Virus record (IMG/VR): IMGVR_UViG_3300043395_002542
Coordinates: 1-64,000 of that record
DNA length: 64,000 nucleotides
Source of the DNA: a virus
Strand: one strand, 5' to 3'
Shown here in pieces: positions 6,793-14,403 of this stretch. Position numbers and translations under genes: made by a program. Position 1 is the stretch's first letter, and every line of letters starts with the position of its first letter. Under the pieces are notes generated by a model. It did not search any database and had not been told where the DNA came from. It saw nothing but the letters and a program-made list of their open reading frames with translations.

Positions 6793-7373
6793 AACATTCT
6801 TCACGCAAAGAACCCTGCCCCATTTGCAGCAGAGACAAAGATGACAAATGCAGGTGGAATGATTTCAACATTTTCTGTTACTACGGAAATTCTTTTCACC
6901 CGCCCTCTGGTTTGCGCCTGGGCGATTTCATAGAAGCTTTCGGCAGGCGCTGGAAACTTGTAAAGCTGAACGGTGGCTTTTCGGGCGGATCTTACATTTT
7001 TGCGACGGCATCAGAGCATGAGCGAGTGCGTCGTCAAACAAGAGAAGAGCGCGAGCACTACAGAAAACAGATTGACTTTGTGAGTCACAAATCAAAAAAG
7101 ATGTTTTCTGAATTGCGCAAGAAGGTGCATCAGTGCTGCGCGTTACCTGATTTTCACGCGATGAATTCAGATGAAATTCGCAAGGCGAGCTTGCTTTTGC
7201 AATTAACAGTTGATGATTGCGATGCTGCCTTGAAATTCGTTTATCGCAATCGCCGCTTGATTTCTGACTTCGCAAAGCTCAGAACTGCTTACATGATTTG
7301 GCAGAAGTCAATGCGGTATCAGAAAAAGAGTTTTGATTTTTTCGTGCTCGACTGTCTTGGGATCCCGCAATAA
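6789..7373 (+). CDS. Zinc-finger protein, primase-like N-terminus
   Basis: 194 residues. The start MKHSSRKEPCPICSRDKDDK places Cys10, Cys13, Cys21 and Cys30 as a likely zinc site of the kind seen in phage primase zinc-binding domains. The remainder is basic and helical with no visible TOPRIM or AEP catalytic motif, so it may be a primase fragment or a helicase partner rather than a full primase. It is translationally coupled to the helicase (ATGA). After its stop there is a C-rich non-coding stretch and then a minus-strand terminator. Confidence 0.65.
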   Translation: MKHSSRKEPCPICSRDKDDKCRWNDFNIFCYYGNSFHPPSGLRLGDFIEAFGRRWKLVKLNGGFSGGSYIFATASEHERVRRQTREEREHYRKQIDFVSHKSKKMFSELRKKVHQCCALPDFHAMNSDEIRKASLLLQLTVDDCDAALKFVYRNRRLISDFAKLRTAYMIWQKSMRYQKKSFDFFVLDCLGIPQ

Positions 7374-7457
7374 AAAAGGAGCGCTGCCCCACGGCTGCGC
7401 CCCCACCTCTGCGTCTCCCCACGCATTAAAACCCTAGCGAGCAAACCCGCGCAGTCA

Positions 7458-7480
7458 ATAAAAAGCCCCGAGACCGGGGC
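7458..7480 (-). terminator. Intrinsic terminator for the leftward 7526-8668 operon
   Basis: Six-pair GC stem (7465-7470 with 7475-7480) and a four-base loop. On the minus strand it is followed by U5AU. It lies downstream of the stop of 7526-7900 and would also insulate the convergent replication operon. Confidence 0.75.
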
Positions 7481-7525
7481 GATTGGTGCAGATTGGTTCT
7501 GTACTCGTGACAGTAGTACAGAGTG

Positions 7526-7900
7526 TCACACGGTGGCGGGTTCCTTGGGGTGGGCCTTCACGACCTTTTTCTTGCTGGCCTTTTTCTCGTCCTCCTGTCG
7601 TTGTGCGTGTTGTGCAAGATGGCGCTGCAGTGCGTTCATATGAGGGCACTTGCTGCCAACTTCATGCCGCTTGAAGTATTCGCGCAGCTCAGATAACAAA
7701 TTGAATTCGTACTCGCTTTGTTCAGCCCCCCACCGCCCGAATTCTCGATCAAGAACATGAAGCTCGTACCATTCTTTGTCATCTAGGTAACGACGCTTCG
7801 CAGCCCAAAATAAATCCTTGTGCCGAAGTTTTCTGACCCTTTTGTCAAGTTGTTGTTGAGCTTTTTCTTCTTTGACCTGTCGCTTGGATTTCCAAGACAT
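7526..7900 (-). CDS. Highly charged helical protein of unknown function
   Basis: 124 residues, rich in Lys/Arg and Glu, with basic termini (MSWKSKRQVKEEKAQQQ; KKASKKKVVKAHPKEPATV). The central part has alternating aromatic and charged residues. Its ATG immediately follows the TAA of the upstream gene. It could be an RNA- or DNA-binding accessory factor; no family recognised. Confidence 0.55.
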   Translation of the reverse strand: MSWKSKRQVKEEKAQQQLDKRVRKLRHKDLFWAAKRRYLDDKEWYELHVLDREFGRWGAEQSEYEFNLLSELREYFKRHEVGSKCPHMNALQRHLAQHAQRQEDEKKASKKKVVKAHPKEPATV

Positions 7901-8140
7901 TTACTGAACCCTGAGTGTAAGTTGTTTTCGGTTGTGATCTCCAACTAAAAACGACACTTCCTTGCGAGAAAGATGAATTTCTGGAATCATCCAGTATTCA
8001 TCACGCCGACCGCCAAAAGTCTTGCAAATCCAGTGCGGAAAGGATGAGTCGCACATTGCACGACCGACCAGCTCAAACTCTGTTCGGCCCTGCCAACGGG
8101 CGTAAACCCTGTCACCGGCTGCAAAGGCTGGGCGTGGCAT
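7901..8140 (-). CDS. Small protein with SH3/KOW-like beta segment, unknown function
   Basis: 79 residues beginning MPRPAFAAGDRVYARWQGR, a pattern common to small SH3-like barrels (AGDRVYARW). I chose the ATG at 8140 because it has ACAGGGCA upstream and because the longer frame would start inside the -35 box of the promoter at 8166-8194. It is the first gene after that promoter and is adjacent to 7526-7900. Confidence 0.6.
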   Translation of the reverse strand: MPRPAFAAGDRVYARWQGRTEFELVGRAMCDSSFPHWICKTFGGRRDEYWMIPEIHLSRKEVSFLVGDHNRKQLTLRVQ

Positions 8141-8165
8141 TGCCCTGTCGTTGGAGAACCTTACA

Positions 8166-8194
8166 AATCTAGTAGCACGCTCGCTACGTGTCAA
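8166..8194 (-). promoter_or_regulatory. Promoter of the AAATTTAcTTGACA family, minus strand
   Basis: -35 TTGACA (8194-8189), 17-base spacer, -10 TAGATT (8171-8166), preceded by GAAATTTAC as in the plus-strand promoters at 9747, 11033, 12928, 14039, 15594 and 17465. Unlike those, no stem-loop follows; the leader runs directly to ACAGGGCA and the ATG at 8140. Confidence 0.8.
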
Positions 8195-8223
8195 GTAAAT
8201 TTCACGTTCTGATCTGCAAACAA

Positions 8224-8490
8224 TCAGGAGTCTCTAGAAATGATGCGCGTCTGAAAGCTGCGCATTTTATGCAAGGCAACGTTCAGATCCCAGAGCGCTA
8301 CATCAATTCCCATCGACGCAACAAATAATTCCTTGCGATGCCATTCGTCAATCGCAAGAAAATTATCGTCAAGCATTTCCACAAAGTCTTGTGCAAGCTT
8401 TGAGGACTGCATCAGACTTTCTTTAAGCTCGCTCATCGCTGAACGAACCGCCTCAACTTCCTTTTCCGAAGGAGGAATGTTAAAGGACAA
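8224..8490 (-). CDS. Small helical protein of unknown function
   Basis: 88 residues, almost entirely helical (EVEAVRSAMSELKESLMQSS...). The TTG at 8490 lies one base after the TAA of 8492-8668, implying coupled translation. No motif. Probably a small cytoplasmic protein of the same minus-strand cluster. Confidence 0.5.
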   Translation of the reverse strand: MSFNIPPSEKEVEAVRSAMSELKESLMQSSKLAQDFVEMLDDNFLAIDEWHRKELFVASMGIDVALWDLNVALHKMRSFQTRIISRDS

Positions 8491-8491
8491 G

Positions 8492-8668
8492 TTAACAAAG
8501 CGCGGCAGCTTTGTAACTGTACTTGCGGATTTGAAATTCTAGTGCTGTCGGATACCGTTCTTCAAGCGTGCGAGTGGCGGCAAGCATGTCGATTTCGTTC
8601 AGGCGACCGGAAATGATTTCCGTCTCGCTGCCAAAAGGCAGTGTCACGCAGTAGAAGAAGTCAGACAC
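8492..8668 (-). CDS. 58-residue protein of unknown function
   Basis: GTG at 8668 with AAAGGAG nine bases upstream. It reads MSDFFYCVTLPFGSETEII and ends SYKAAALC. The good ribosome-binding site, continuous frame and coupling to the next gene make it a real gene. A weak promoter (CTGACA, 17 bases, GATCTT on the minus strand) lies just upstream. Confidence 0.6.
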   Translation of the reverse strand: MSDFFYCVTLPFGSETEIISGRLNEIDMLAATRTLEERYPTALEFQIRKYSYKAAALC

Positions 8669-8737
8669 GACATGAAGCTCCTTTAGCTTTTTTGAACTCT
8701 AACGTGTAAGATCCCTGGCGCAAGAGAAGATGTCAGG

Positions 8738-9301
8738 GTGGGAAAACCGAAACCGTTTGCACACGGGATTCAACTGGCGCCCGAAGGTTTTCGCCCGGCG
8801 CGAAAAGTAACAAGGCCGACAAAAAGGGGTAGCTGGAAACACGACGCATTAAACAAAATGAGAATGCGTTTTTACTTTCAAGTATTAAAAGCAGAAGTCA
8901 AATTCAAAAGACACTGGTGGAATAATTACTGCATTGTTCGTATTGGCGCACCCGGAAAATATGAGTTTTTATGCTACGAGACTAATTATGTCGCTACGAT
9001 AATTGAACAAAAAGAGGCGACAAAGTACAGAACTTATTGGGTGAAGTGCTACAGGAAGTCACTTGAAATTTTGCAGTGGCTCTGGCAGATACAACACGAA
9101 AACTACTCTTGGGACTTGCATCAGCATTTGAAACAGCTTATTGTTACGCCCCGCCCGATTCTTTCAGAAGTACAGCGCTATGGCAAGCTCACAGAAAAAG
9201 AAGTTACATCTGAAGTATTCAGAAAGTGGGGCGATATTATTCACAGAGCAGCAGACGAAAAAGAGATTCGCAATTTGCAGAACAGCACTGACAAACAATA
9301 A
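8738..9301 (+). CDS. Basic protein of unknown function
   Basis: 187 residues from a GTG at 8738 (MGKPKPFAHGIQLAPEGFRP) preceded by GTCAGG. Strongly basic N-terminal 50 residues, then an aromatic-rich region (RHWWNNYCIVRIG; ILQWLWQIQHENYSW). A -10-like TAAGAT lies at 8708-8713 without a good -35. First gene of the plus-strand small-gene region. No family recognised. Confidence 0.6.
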   Translation: MGKPKPFAHGIQLAPEGFRPARKVTRPTKRGSWKHDALNKMRMRFYFQVLKAEVKFKRHWWNNYCIVRIGAPGKYEFLCYETNYVATIIEQKEATKYRTYWVKCYRKSLEILQWLWQIQHENYSWDLHQHLKQLIVTPRPILSEVQRYGKLTEKEVTSEVFRKWGDIIHRAADEKEIRNLQNSTDKQ

Positions 9302-9311
9302 GAAGTATTCA

Positions 9312-9728
9312 TTGCGACTGAAAAGAATTTATAGATCGCAGCAGGAGATAGAAGATTTTTCATTGCAGAAATTCGTGACAATTACACGATTCACGAATCA
9401 CTATTTTCAGCTTGCGCAACGTGGCTGGGGTGGTGAATACTTTGCGTATGACAAAACATGTGCAACGGAAGGTGCATTTTATCCTTTCGTTCGCACAAGA
9501 TTTAATTCTCACCAACCAGTTGATGAGGGTTGCATTTGGATTGGCGCACTTGATTGTTATCCGCTGATTTTTGTTGCAAATACGATTGCGCAATGGGTCT
9601 GTCCATATTCGCAGGGTGGATTTTTAAGAACAGAACCATTTCTTCCGTATCACGAAGCGATGCAAATTCTTCCTCGCCTAATGAACAAAAAGATCTACCC
9701 AGATCTCGACGTGCAATTAACTTATTAA
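9312..9728 (+). CDS. Protein of unknown function
   Basis: 138 residues if it starts at the TTG at 9312, six bases after AGAAG. A TTG at 9363 is an alternative, and earlier starts would lie inside the 8738-9301 gene. It contains the aromatic-rich segment QRGWGGEYFAYDKT. Coupled in position to the preceding gene. Function unknown. Confidence 0.55.
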   Translation: MRLKRIYRSQQEIEDFSLQKFVTITRFTNHYFQLAQRGWGGEYFAYDKTCATEGAFYPFVRTRFNSHQPVDEGCIWIGALDCYPLIFVANTIAQWVCPYSQGGFLRTEPFLPYHEAMQILPRLMNKKIYPDLDVQLTY

Positions 9729-9746
9729 GATTGTTCGTGAATTTAC

Positions 9747-9797
9747 TTGACACGTTCCGACGCGCTGCTAACCTGTAACGGCCTCGGTCGCTGACCG
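9747..9797 (+). promoter_or_regulatory. Promoter of the repeated family followed by a leader hairpin
   Basis: GAATTTAC then -35 TTGACA (9747-9752), 16-base spacer, -10 TAACCT (9769-9774). A stem-loop follows at 9785-9797 (CGGTC, loop GCT, GACCG). This is the least canonical member of the promoter-plus-hairpin family. Confidence 0.65.
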
Positions 9798-10255
9798 TGT
9801 TCACCATTATTTCACGACAGGAGACTGTAAAGCGTGACCCACGCAAAAAGAATTTACACGAATGGATGTGTTTTACGGCAGAAGAAACTGTCCGTCACAA
9901 CTGGAACGATGTGGCGTGGCATGACAAAAGAATCCTGGAGAAAATGCGTCCGGGCGAAACAAGGCTCTGGGCAATCTACGAATTAGGCAGTGCATTTCTT
10001 CCGATGTACTGCAGAACTTACGAAAACAATCATTCAGGCGCAACGCAGCATGAATTTGCAGCTGTTGAAGTTTTCATGATGCGCTTTTTCAAAGAACATG
10101 AGATCGGACAGGTGGAGGCTAATTTCAGAAAAAACACAAGATTTTATTTCATTACTAAAGGCAACTCTGAGTATGACTACATTGTTACTCCCTCTACTCT
10201 TTCTGATGTCGTGGATCTGGTTTTCTGCGGCAACGCAAATTACCTTCTGAACTAA
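9797..10255 (+). CDS. Protein of unknown function, start codon uncertain
   Basis: Up to 152 residues. The frame is clear from HEWMCFTAEETVRHNW onwards. The GTG at 9797 is the first in-frame start but lies in the right arm of the leader hairpin. The ribosome-binding site CAGGAG (9819-9824) is followed by ACT GTA AAG, where an ATG would be expected, and the next in-frame ATG is 9866. Initiation may use GTG, a non-standard codon or the internal ATG. No domain recognised. Confidence 0.6.
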   Translation: MFTIISRQETVKRDPRKKNLHEWMCFTAEETVRHNWNDVAWHDKRILEKMRPGETRLWAIYELGSAFLPMYCRTYENNHSGATQHEFAAVEVFMMRFFKEHEIGQVEANFRKNTRFYFITKGNSEYDYIVTPSTLSDVVDLVFCGNANYLLN

Positions 10256-10256
10256 C

Positions 10257-10565
10257 ATGAAAATCAAGTCTGAGCTTTATTTGTACGAAACAATGTTCAT
10301 CCTTGAGGGAATCAATCTCAAGGCAGAGCAACTTTTCAAGCTGCTGAAAGCAGAACGCAGAAAAGCACAGGTGGCTTCATTTTTTGCGCCCTGGGCTGCT
10401 GGTGCTATTTGGTCAACACTTTCAATTAAGTGCGACATTATCATGCAGCAAATGAATATGCTTTCTGAGTTGCGTGAAAAAATCATGCTTGCTGAAGGGC
10501 AAGACGATGACATGCAACCAATCACTCTTGAGCAAATAATCGACAACTATCAGAAAACAAATTAA
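10257..10565 (+). CDS. Small protein of unknown function, possibly membrane-associated
   Basis: 102 residues, helical, starting one base after the previous stop. The central segment VASFFAPWAAGAIWSTLSI is hydrophobic and could associate with the membrane. The C-terminus is acidic (AEGQDDDMQP). No family recognised. Confidence 0.55.
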   Translation: MKIKSELYLYETMFILEGINLKAEQLFKLLKAERRKAQVASFFAPWAAGAIWSTLSIKCDIIMQQMNMLSELREKIMLAEGQDDDMQPITLEQIIDNYQKTN

Positions 10566-10609
10566 CATTCATTCAACGTTTAGATACTTACCGTTTACTC
10601 ATAGCCGCA

Positions 10610-11017
10610 ATGAATCCTTTGAACCCGACAGCAGAAGCTTTGCTTGAGACCCTTCTTTGGTCAACGACTGACGAATTTGGGAACCCGCTCGACAGAGATT
10701 TCAGGGCGAGTGATTTTAGCGAGGAAGACGTTCAAAAGCTTTATGGTGAATTTCAAAAGTTTGTTTCAATCGTAGAAAAACAAATTTCTGAAAAAGTTGG
10801 CGATAGCTGGGACTGCATTGATGACTTTTATGATTTAATGCAGCCCACTCAAAATCAAGCAGAACACGATTACATTTTGACTCGCAACGGTCGTGGTTGC
10901 GGTTTTTATGATGGAGATTGGGCGAGAGAAGTAGCTTTCATTCTTGCAGAAGCTGCACAGGATCAGGGAGAAATTACGCCATACATTGGAGACGACGGCA
11001 AGCTTTATATTTATTGA
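10610..11017 (+). CDS. Conserved phage protein with LTRNGRGCGFYDGDW motif
   Basis: 135 residues. The C-terminal part (HDYILTRNGRGCGFYDGDW, then an ending in YIGDDGKLYIY) resembles a small protein family common in actino- and cyanophages, where the motif is LTRNxHGAGFWDRGLG. Function unknown in all cases I know of. Acidic overall, and its N-terminal half is helical. Confidence 0.7.
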   Translation: MNPLNPTAEALLETLLWSTTDEFGNPLDRDFRASDFSEEDVQKLYGEFQKFVSIVEKQISEKVGDSWDCIDDFYDLMQPTQNQAEHDYILTRNGRGCGFYDGDWAREVAFILAEAAQDQGEITPYIGDDGKLYIY

Positions 11018-11032
11018 GATTCAAAATTTAGT

Positions 11033-11086
11033 TGACACGCCCTGGAGCGTCGTGCGATACTAGCTATGCGCTCGGGGATCGAGCGT
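11033..11086 (+). promoter_or_regulatory. Promoter plus 5'-terminal stem-loop
   Basis: AAAATTTAG then -35 TTGACA (11033-11038), 18-base GC-rich spacer, -10 GATACT (11057-11062). A six-pair stem (11070-11075 with 11081-11086, loop GGGAT) starts seven bases after the -10, that is, at the expected transcript 5' end. Drives 11110-12465. Confidence 0.8.
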
Positions 11087-11109
11087 TCAACTTCAACTAA
11101 CAGAAAATT

Positions 11110-11319
11110 ATGACGCGCATTCTTTCTGGTGAGGATTATTACGTTCTCACTGAAACAATGTCTCGCTATGGCGGGCATTTTTGCAAAAAGCTTGCAGAAG
11201 CTATCCGCGCTGCAGATGGCAACAACAAACAGAAAATTATCGACGCTTTTCCTGAGATCGTAAAAGATTACGGTCCCAGTTCAGTTTTTGCCCGTGCATC
11301 GGGTTTTGCTCATGTCTGA
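11110..11319 (+). CDS. Small conserved phage protein (LAEAIRAADGNNKQKIIDAFPE family)
   Basis: 69 residues. The segment KLAEAIRAADGNNKQKIIDA, followed by FPEIV, matches a short protein family seen in many phages (typically AxAWRxADxxNxxRLxxAFPE). No biochemical role is known to me. First gene behind the 11033 promoter. The leader ends CAGAAAATT-ATG rather than with a Shine-Dalgarno sequence. Confidence 0.65.
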   Translation: MTRILSGEDYYVLTETMSRYGGHFCKKLAEAIRAADGNNKQKIIDAFPEIVKDYGPSSVFARASGFAHV

Positions 11320-11665
11320 CATTTATGGTCGTCCGTCTGCACCTATTGAAGAACCCGAAACTATTTTTGTAGAGGAGGTTCTTCTTTGCAGCGCACACGG
11401 TGTTTTCATCCCAAAGTTTTTCACGCAAAGCATTAAGCGACCAGACTACGTTCCTGAATGGGCGTGGGAAAATTGTCTCAAGGGTCCAGGAGCTTTTGAG
11501 GATCAGGCTGATTATTGGGATTCATGGAGTGAAATTCTCGACACATTTCAATACGAAAAAACAGGCCCCGGAGGTTCTACCGAGCGTTATTTTCTTGATT
11601 ACGAAGAAGGCGATTTATGCCTGATGCGTGAAATTGTTGAGCCACCCGATTACAACGACGAATGA
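11312..11665 (+). CDS. Acidic protein of unknown function
   Basis: 117 residues beginning MSDIYGRPSAPIEEPETIF. The start at 11312 overlaps the upstream stop by eight bases (ATGTCTGA). Rich in Asp/Glu, Trp and Tyr (WAWENCLKGPG; DYWDSWSEILDTF). The acidic, possibly nucleic-acid-mimicking character is typical of host-takeover proteins, but this is inference. Confidence 0.6.
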   Translation: MSDIYGRPSAPIEEPETIFVEEVLLCSAHGVFIPKFFTQSIKRPDYVPEWAWENCLKGPGAFEDQADYWDSWSEILDTFQYEKTGPGGSTERYFLDYEEGDLCLMREIVEPPDYNDE

Positions 11666-11958
11666 TGAAACTTATTTTTGAGTCTGACAGTTCCTGCCCT
11701 GTCTTTGATTCTTTTCGCCTAGATCTCATGCGAAAAGAAATTCAGCGAATTTACGACGACAATGAAAAAGCTGGGCAAATGGATCATGATTATCAGCTCG
11801 CCGATTGCTTAAGCGAAGTGCTTGATCTTCTTGATGGTTATCTGGATTACGATCCAACGCCACAATTTTTGTACGATGCTACGGGTGGCGAGCCCCCAGT
11901 AACTTCTGCAGAAATGCAAGCAAACGCTTTTCAACAAAAAATGGAGCTTCACAAATGA
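11662..11958 (+). CDS. Acidic helical protein of unknown function
   Basis: 98 residues with an ATGA overlap to the upstream gene. Contains DCLSEVLDLLDGYLDYDPTP, then a Gly/Pro-rich turn and a helical end. Next gene again coupled by ATGA. No motif recognised. Confidence 0.55.
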   Translation: MMKLIFESDSSCPVFDSFRLDLMRKEIQRIYDDNEKAGQMDHDYQLADCLSEVLDLLDGYLDYDPTPQFLYDATGGEPPVTSAEMQANAFQQKMELHK

Positions 11959-12299
11959 TGATCGAAGACTGCAGCTTTTCTGAATCTCTCGTCGCAACTT
12001 ACACGTCTTACAAAAATGGTGGGCGAGACAGGGAAAAACTTACGCCCGAACAGATTTCAACTGCATTTATTCTTGAGTCTGAATTTCTTCTGACTGCCGT
12101 GTATTACTTCACGCAATACATGGAAAGCCTCAAAGGGGGAGAATCTTTTGATTGCATTAGTTCTCCTGCTCATGTAATTGATGCGGTTGACTTTGCAGAC
12201 ATGGTTGACATTTCAAACGTCTTTCTCAAAAGTCGCTTGCAAGAAACAAACGTTGAAGTCGATAAACTTGAAGAACTACTAAGTAATGGCGCTGAGTAA
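11955..12299 (+). CDS. Helical protein of unknown function
   Basis: 114 residues, coupled to its upstream neighbour (ATGA). Sequence is helix-rich with acidic patches (VIDAVDFADMVDISNVFLKS). It overlaps the 12286-12465 gene by 14 bases. No family recognised. Confidence 0.55.
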   Translation: MMIEDCSFSESLVATYTSYKNGGRDREKLTPEQISTAFILESEFLLTAVYYFTQYMESLKGGESFDCISSPAHVIDAVDFADMVDISNVFLKSRLQETNVEVDKLEELLSNGAE

Positions 12300-12465
12300 A
12301 AAAGAAAAGCTGACGCTTCTTGCAGCGCTCAGCTTTTTTCATAACATCGGCGAAAACTATGTCGATGTAGTAAAAAACGGAACAGCAGAAGAAAACAAAG
12401 CGGCGTGGAAGGAAGCACGCAAGATCTGCAAAGAATTGCACGCTCGCATTAAGTCACAGCTCTAA
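12286..12465 (+). CDS. 59-residue basic helical protein
   Basis: ATG at 12286 inside the end of the previous gene. It reads MALSKKEKLTLLAALSFFHN and ends HARIKSQL. Codon pattern and composition look genuine. Unusually, the first 18 codons form a complete intrinsic terminator (12307-12339), so expression would depend on read-through or on translation melting the hairpin. Confidence 0.55.
   Translation: MALSKKEKLTLLAALSFFHNIGENYVDVVKNGTAEENKAAWKEARKICKELHARIKSQL
12307..12339 (+). terminator. Intrinsic terminator located inside a coding region
   Basis: Ten-pair stem with one bulge (12307-12316 with 12325-12335), eight-base loop and T6 tract (12334-12339). Orientation plus. It would end the 11033 transcript after four genes, within the first codons of the fifth gene. 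Confidence 0.7.
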
Positions 12466-12481
12466 CTTAATTTCGATTAAG

Positions 12482-12527
12482 TAATCGTTGCCGGGGCGTC
12501 AAATCCTTTCCGACGCCTCGATTATTT
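12482..12527 (+). terminator. Hairpin with weak T tract, probable terminator
   Basis: Inner stem of eight pairs (12493-12500 with 12512-12519, one G-T) and outer pairing TAATCG/CGATTA (12482-12487 with 12519-12524), followed by ATTT. The rest of 12466-12660 is C-rich and holds no gene I can support. Confidence 0.45.
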
Positions 12528-12660
12528 CCCTCTCATCCCCGCCAGAATCGCCCGCAGCTGGCCTTTCCAGCCCCGCCCGAACCTTTCCCCGGCGCAGAAA
12601 ACAAGCCAGCTACAGAGCCTTCTGTGCGCTAGGTATTTCTACGCATTTGCAAAGTAATTG

Positions 12661-12927
12661 ATGAGTTCAAAATCTTTCTCTCTGCGCATGGCAGACATCA
12701 TCGCCGTGCAACACAAATCAAAAACTTGTAATTACTGGAAGAATCGTTATCTTTATACAAAGTCTGGATTTAGAATTTGTGGGGCATGTTGTGTCAAGCA
12801 TCGCAAAAAGTTTGCACTAGATCGGCATTGGCAGGTGCATGAGGACAAAATCAACACGTCGCAACTTTTTCTAAAATGCACTTGTTGTCAGGCAAAGATT
12901 CCTTGCATTGGCGAGCGTGAAATTTAG
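12661..12927 (+). CDS. Small zinc-binding-like protein
   Basis: 88 residues. Cysteine pairs ICGACC (residues 40-45) and CTCC near residue 73, plus single Cys at CNYW and PCIG, suggest a treble-clef or ribbon zinc site. Basic middle (KHRKKFALDRHWQVH). The TAG stop is embedded in the AAATTTAG of the next promoter. Function unknown. Confidence 0.6.
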   Translation: MSSKSFSLRMADIIAVQHKSKTCNYWKNRYLYTKSGFRICGACCVKHRKKFALDRHWQVHEDKINTSQLFLKCTCCQAKIPCIGEREI

Positions 12928-12982
12928 TTGACACGTCCGGGGGCGATGCCTTAAGATGTAGAAGCGCAGGGGAAACGCTGCG
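12928..12982 (+). promoter_or_regulatory. Promoter plus 5'-terminal stem-loop with T tract
   Basis: GAAATTTAG then -35 TTGACA (12928-12933), 18-base spacer, -10 TAAGAT (12952-12957). Stem CGCAG/CTGCG at 12965-12969 and 12978-12982 with an eight-base loop, followed by TATTTTTT, so this one could also attenuate. Drives 13004-14028. Confidence 0.8.
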
Positions 12983-13003
12983 TATTTTTTACCTCTCAGA
13001 AAA

Positions 13004-13285
13004 ATGAAGATTCAAGAAATTCAAGAGTTCAAAATCTTTAATCGCAGTCAAAAAGAATTGCGAATCATTCGTTTTCATCGCATTGATTGGGGCGCTTTTG
13101 AGAATTGTTTTCGCATGGTTGCGGAAAATCAAAAGGGCGAAATGGTAAATGCCAAGCCCTGCACAGAAGAATTTGCACAGCACATTCTTGATGATGCGCT
13201 GCAAAATCTTGACCCACAAGATGTGGAGATCACAAAGTTTCAGCCGGTTGACGTTTCTCGCCCTGAAGTCTCAAATCATTTCTGA
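13004..13285 (+). CDS. Small protein of unknown function
   Basis: 93 residues starting MKIQEIQEFKIFNRSQKELR. Mixed alpha/beta look, with a basic first half and an acidic second half. The leader ends CTCAGAAAA-ATG, a motif shared by several genes here, without a Shine-Dalgarno sequence. No family recognised. Confidence 0.55.
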   Translation: MKIQEIQEFKIFNRSQKELRIIRFHRIDWGAFENCFRMVAENQKGEMVNAKPCTEEFAQHILDDALQNLDPQDVEITKFQPVDVSRPEVSNHF

Positions 13286-13308
13286 TCGTTAATTTTCAAC
13301 TTAAAATC

Positions 13309-14028
13309 ATGAAACTCACTTACGCTACTTGTCAGGAAATTCTTTCTAAGCGTGACAGCAAAAAACTCGCAAACAACACTTATCTCTGTCGCAGCGATGA
13401 TGTATTTCGCGTCAAGCTGCACAATACTGACGTTGTTACTATTAACAGCGACGATACACAAACTCTCAACTCAGGCGGTTATCTCACAAAAACGACAAAA
13501 GATCGCTTGAACACTTTTTCGTATGCTTCTATTTTTCAGAAGCGCGGATTGTGGTTTATTCAGCAAGGCGATGCTGAAGTTGCATTTTTTGATGGTGTCA
13601 AACTTAATGCGTTTGGCGAGATTGTGCCGGGCGAAACGTCTGCGCCCGATGTGAAAGAATTGCTTGCTCGCAAAACGATTCTCGATCACAAAGTCAAAAA
13701 GTACATTGATGGCTTTGTTAAAGATGCAGTCGAAAATGGTTTGGGTGCCCCTGAACTTGGTGACTGTTTGTATTGTCAGATGTACGCACAAAATCCTGAC
13801 AAGATTGCAGAACACGACTTTGAACACATTTTCTCGCACATCGAGGAAGGTTATTACGTGCGATCTTTTCTGCTGATGGCGATCAAAGCTCGCGGCTACA
13901 ACAATGTTGGATTTATCTGGGATTATCATCGCAGCAAAATCGAACACGGTGACGGCGAATTTCTGCGCGAAGAACTTCGTGGGTTCTTCAAGAAATACAA
14001 GAGCAAGCTTCTGCAATTTATCGACTGA
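13309..14028 (+). CDS. Conserved phage protein, beta-rich N-terminus, unknown function
   Basis: 239 residues. The N-terminal 70 residues (KLANNTYLCRSDDVFRVKLHNTDVVTI...LNSGGYLTKTTKDRLNTF) match a conserved phage family with the pattern IANNTYLxRxxDxxxVxLHxTDIVTxxxDGxxTLxSGGWxTxTTKxRIN. The function of that family is unknown. The C-terminal half is helical with HxxxxxHxE-like polar spacing (EHDFEHIFSHIEE). One of the larger genes in the small-gene region, so probably its most informative member for comparison. Confidence 0.7.
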   Translation: MKLTYATCQEILSKRDSKKLANNTYLCRSDDVFRVKLHNTDVVTINSDDTQTLNSGGYLTKTTKDRLNTFSYASIFQKRGLWFIQQGDAEVAFFDGVKLNAFGEIVPGETSAPDVKELLARKTILDHKVKKYIDGFVKDAVENGLGAPELGDCLYCQMYAQNPDKIAEHDFEHIFSHIEEGYYVRSFLLMAIKARGYNNVGFIWDYHRSKIEHGDGEFLREELRGFFKKYKSKLLQFID

Positions 14029-14038
14029 TGAAATTTAG

Positions 14039-14109
14039 TTGACAGGTCGGGTGTCGATCGGTTACCATTAAAAGGTGAGGCGGGCGAGAGTTGCAACTTT
14101 CTCTCGTCT
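14039..14109 (+). promoter_or_regulatory. Promoter plus long leader hairpin
   Basis: AAATTTAG then -35 TTGACA (14039-14044), 18-base spacer, -10 TACCAT (14063-14068). Stem 14082-14090 with 14101-14109 (six Watson-Crick pairs plus a wobble extension), ten-base loop. It begins 13 bases after the -10. Drives 14138-14994. Confidence 0.78.
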
Positions 14110-14137
14110 CACAATTTTCAATCTTCACAACAGAATT

Positions 14138-14398
14138 ATGCAGACTCAAATTGATCACGCAGACGGATCTGTTACGCCCGTCTGGATTATTTACGCAGAC
14201 GAATCGCAATGTCGCGAGTGGAATACTTCTGAAGGACTTGGAAATTACGCAGACGACGATTGTTATTCGCCCGGCTTTTATTGGGCGGTCTGCCATCCAG
14301 GTTGTATTCCCGACTCAGATTTTTTCGGCCCGCACAAAACTGAAGAGTTGGCGGAAAAAGACGCTGAGGAATTTCTTACTGCTCACGATTGCTACTGA
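14138..14398 (+). CDS. Small acidic protein of unknown function
   Basis: 86 residues from the ATG at 14138, chosen because earlier in-frame codons fall in the leader hairpin. Rich in Asp, Tyr and Cys (NYADDDCYSPGFYWAVCHPG; a C-terminus near EFLTAHDCY). The leader ends CACAACAGAATT-ATG. No family recognised. Confidence 0.55.
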   Translation: MQTQIDHADGSVTPVWIIYADESQCREWNTSEGLGNYADDDCYSPGFYWAVCHPGCIPDSDFFGPHKTEELAEKDAEEFLTAHDCY

Positions 14399-14403
14399 TA
14401 ACG

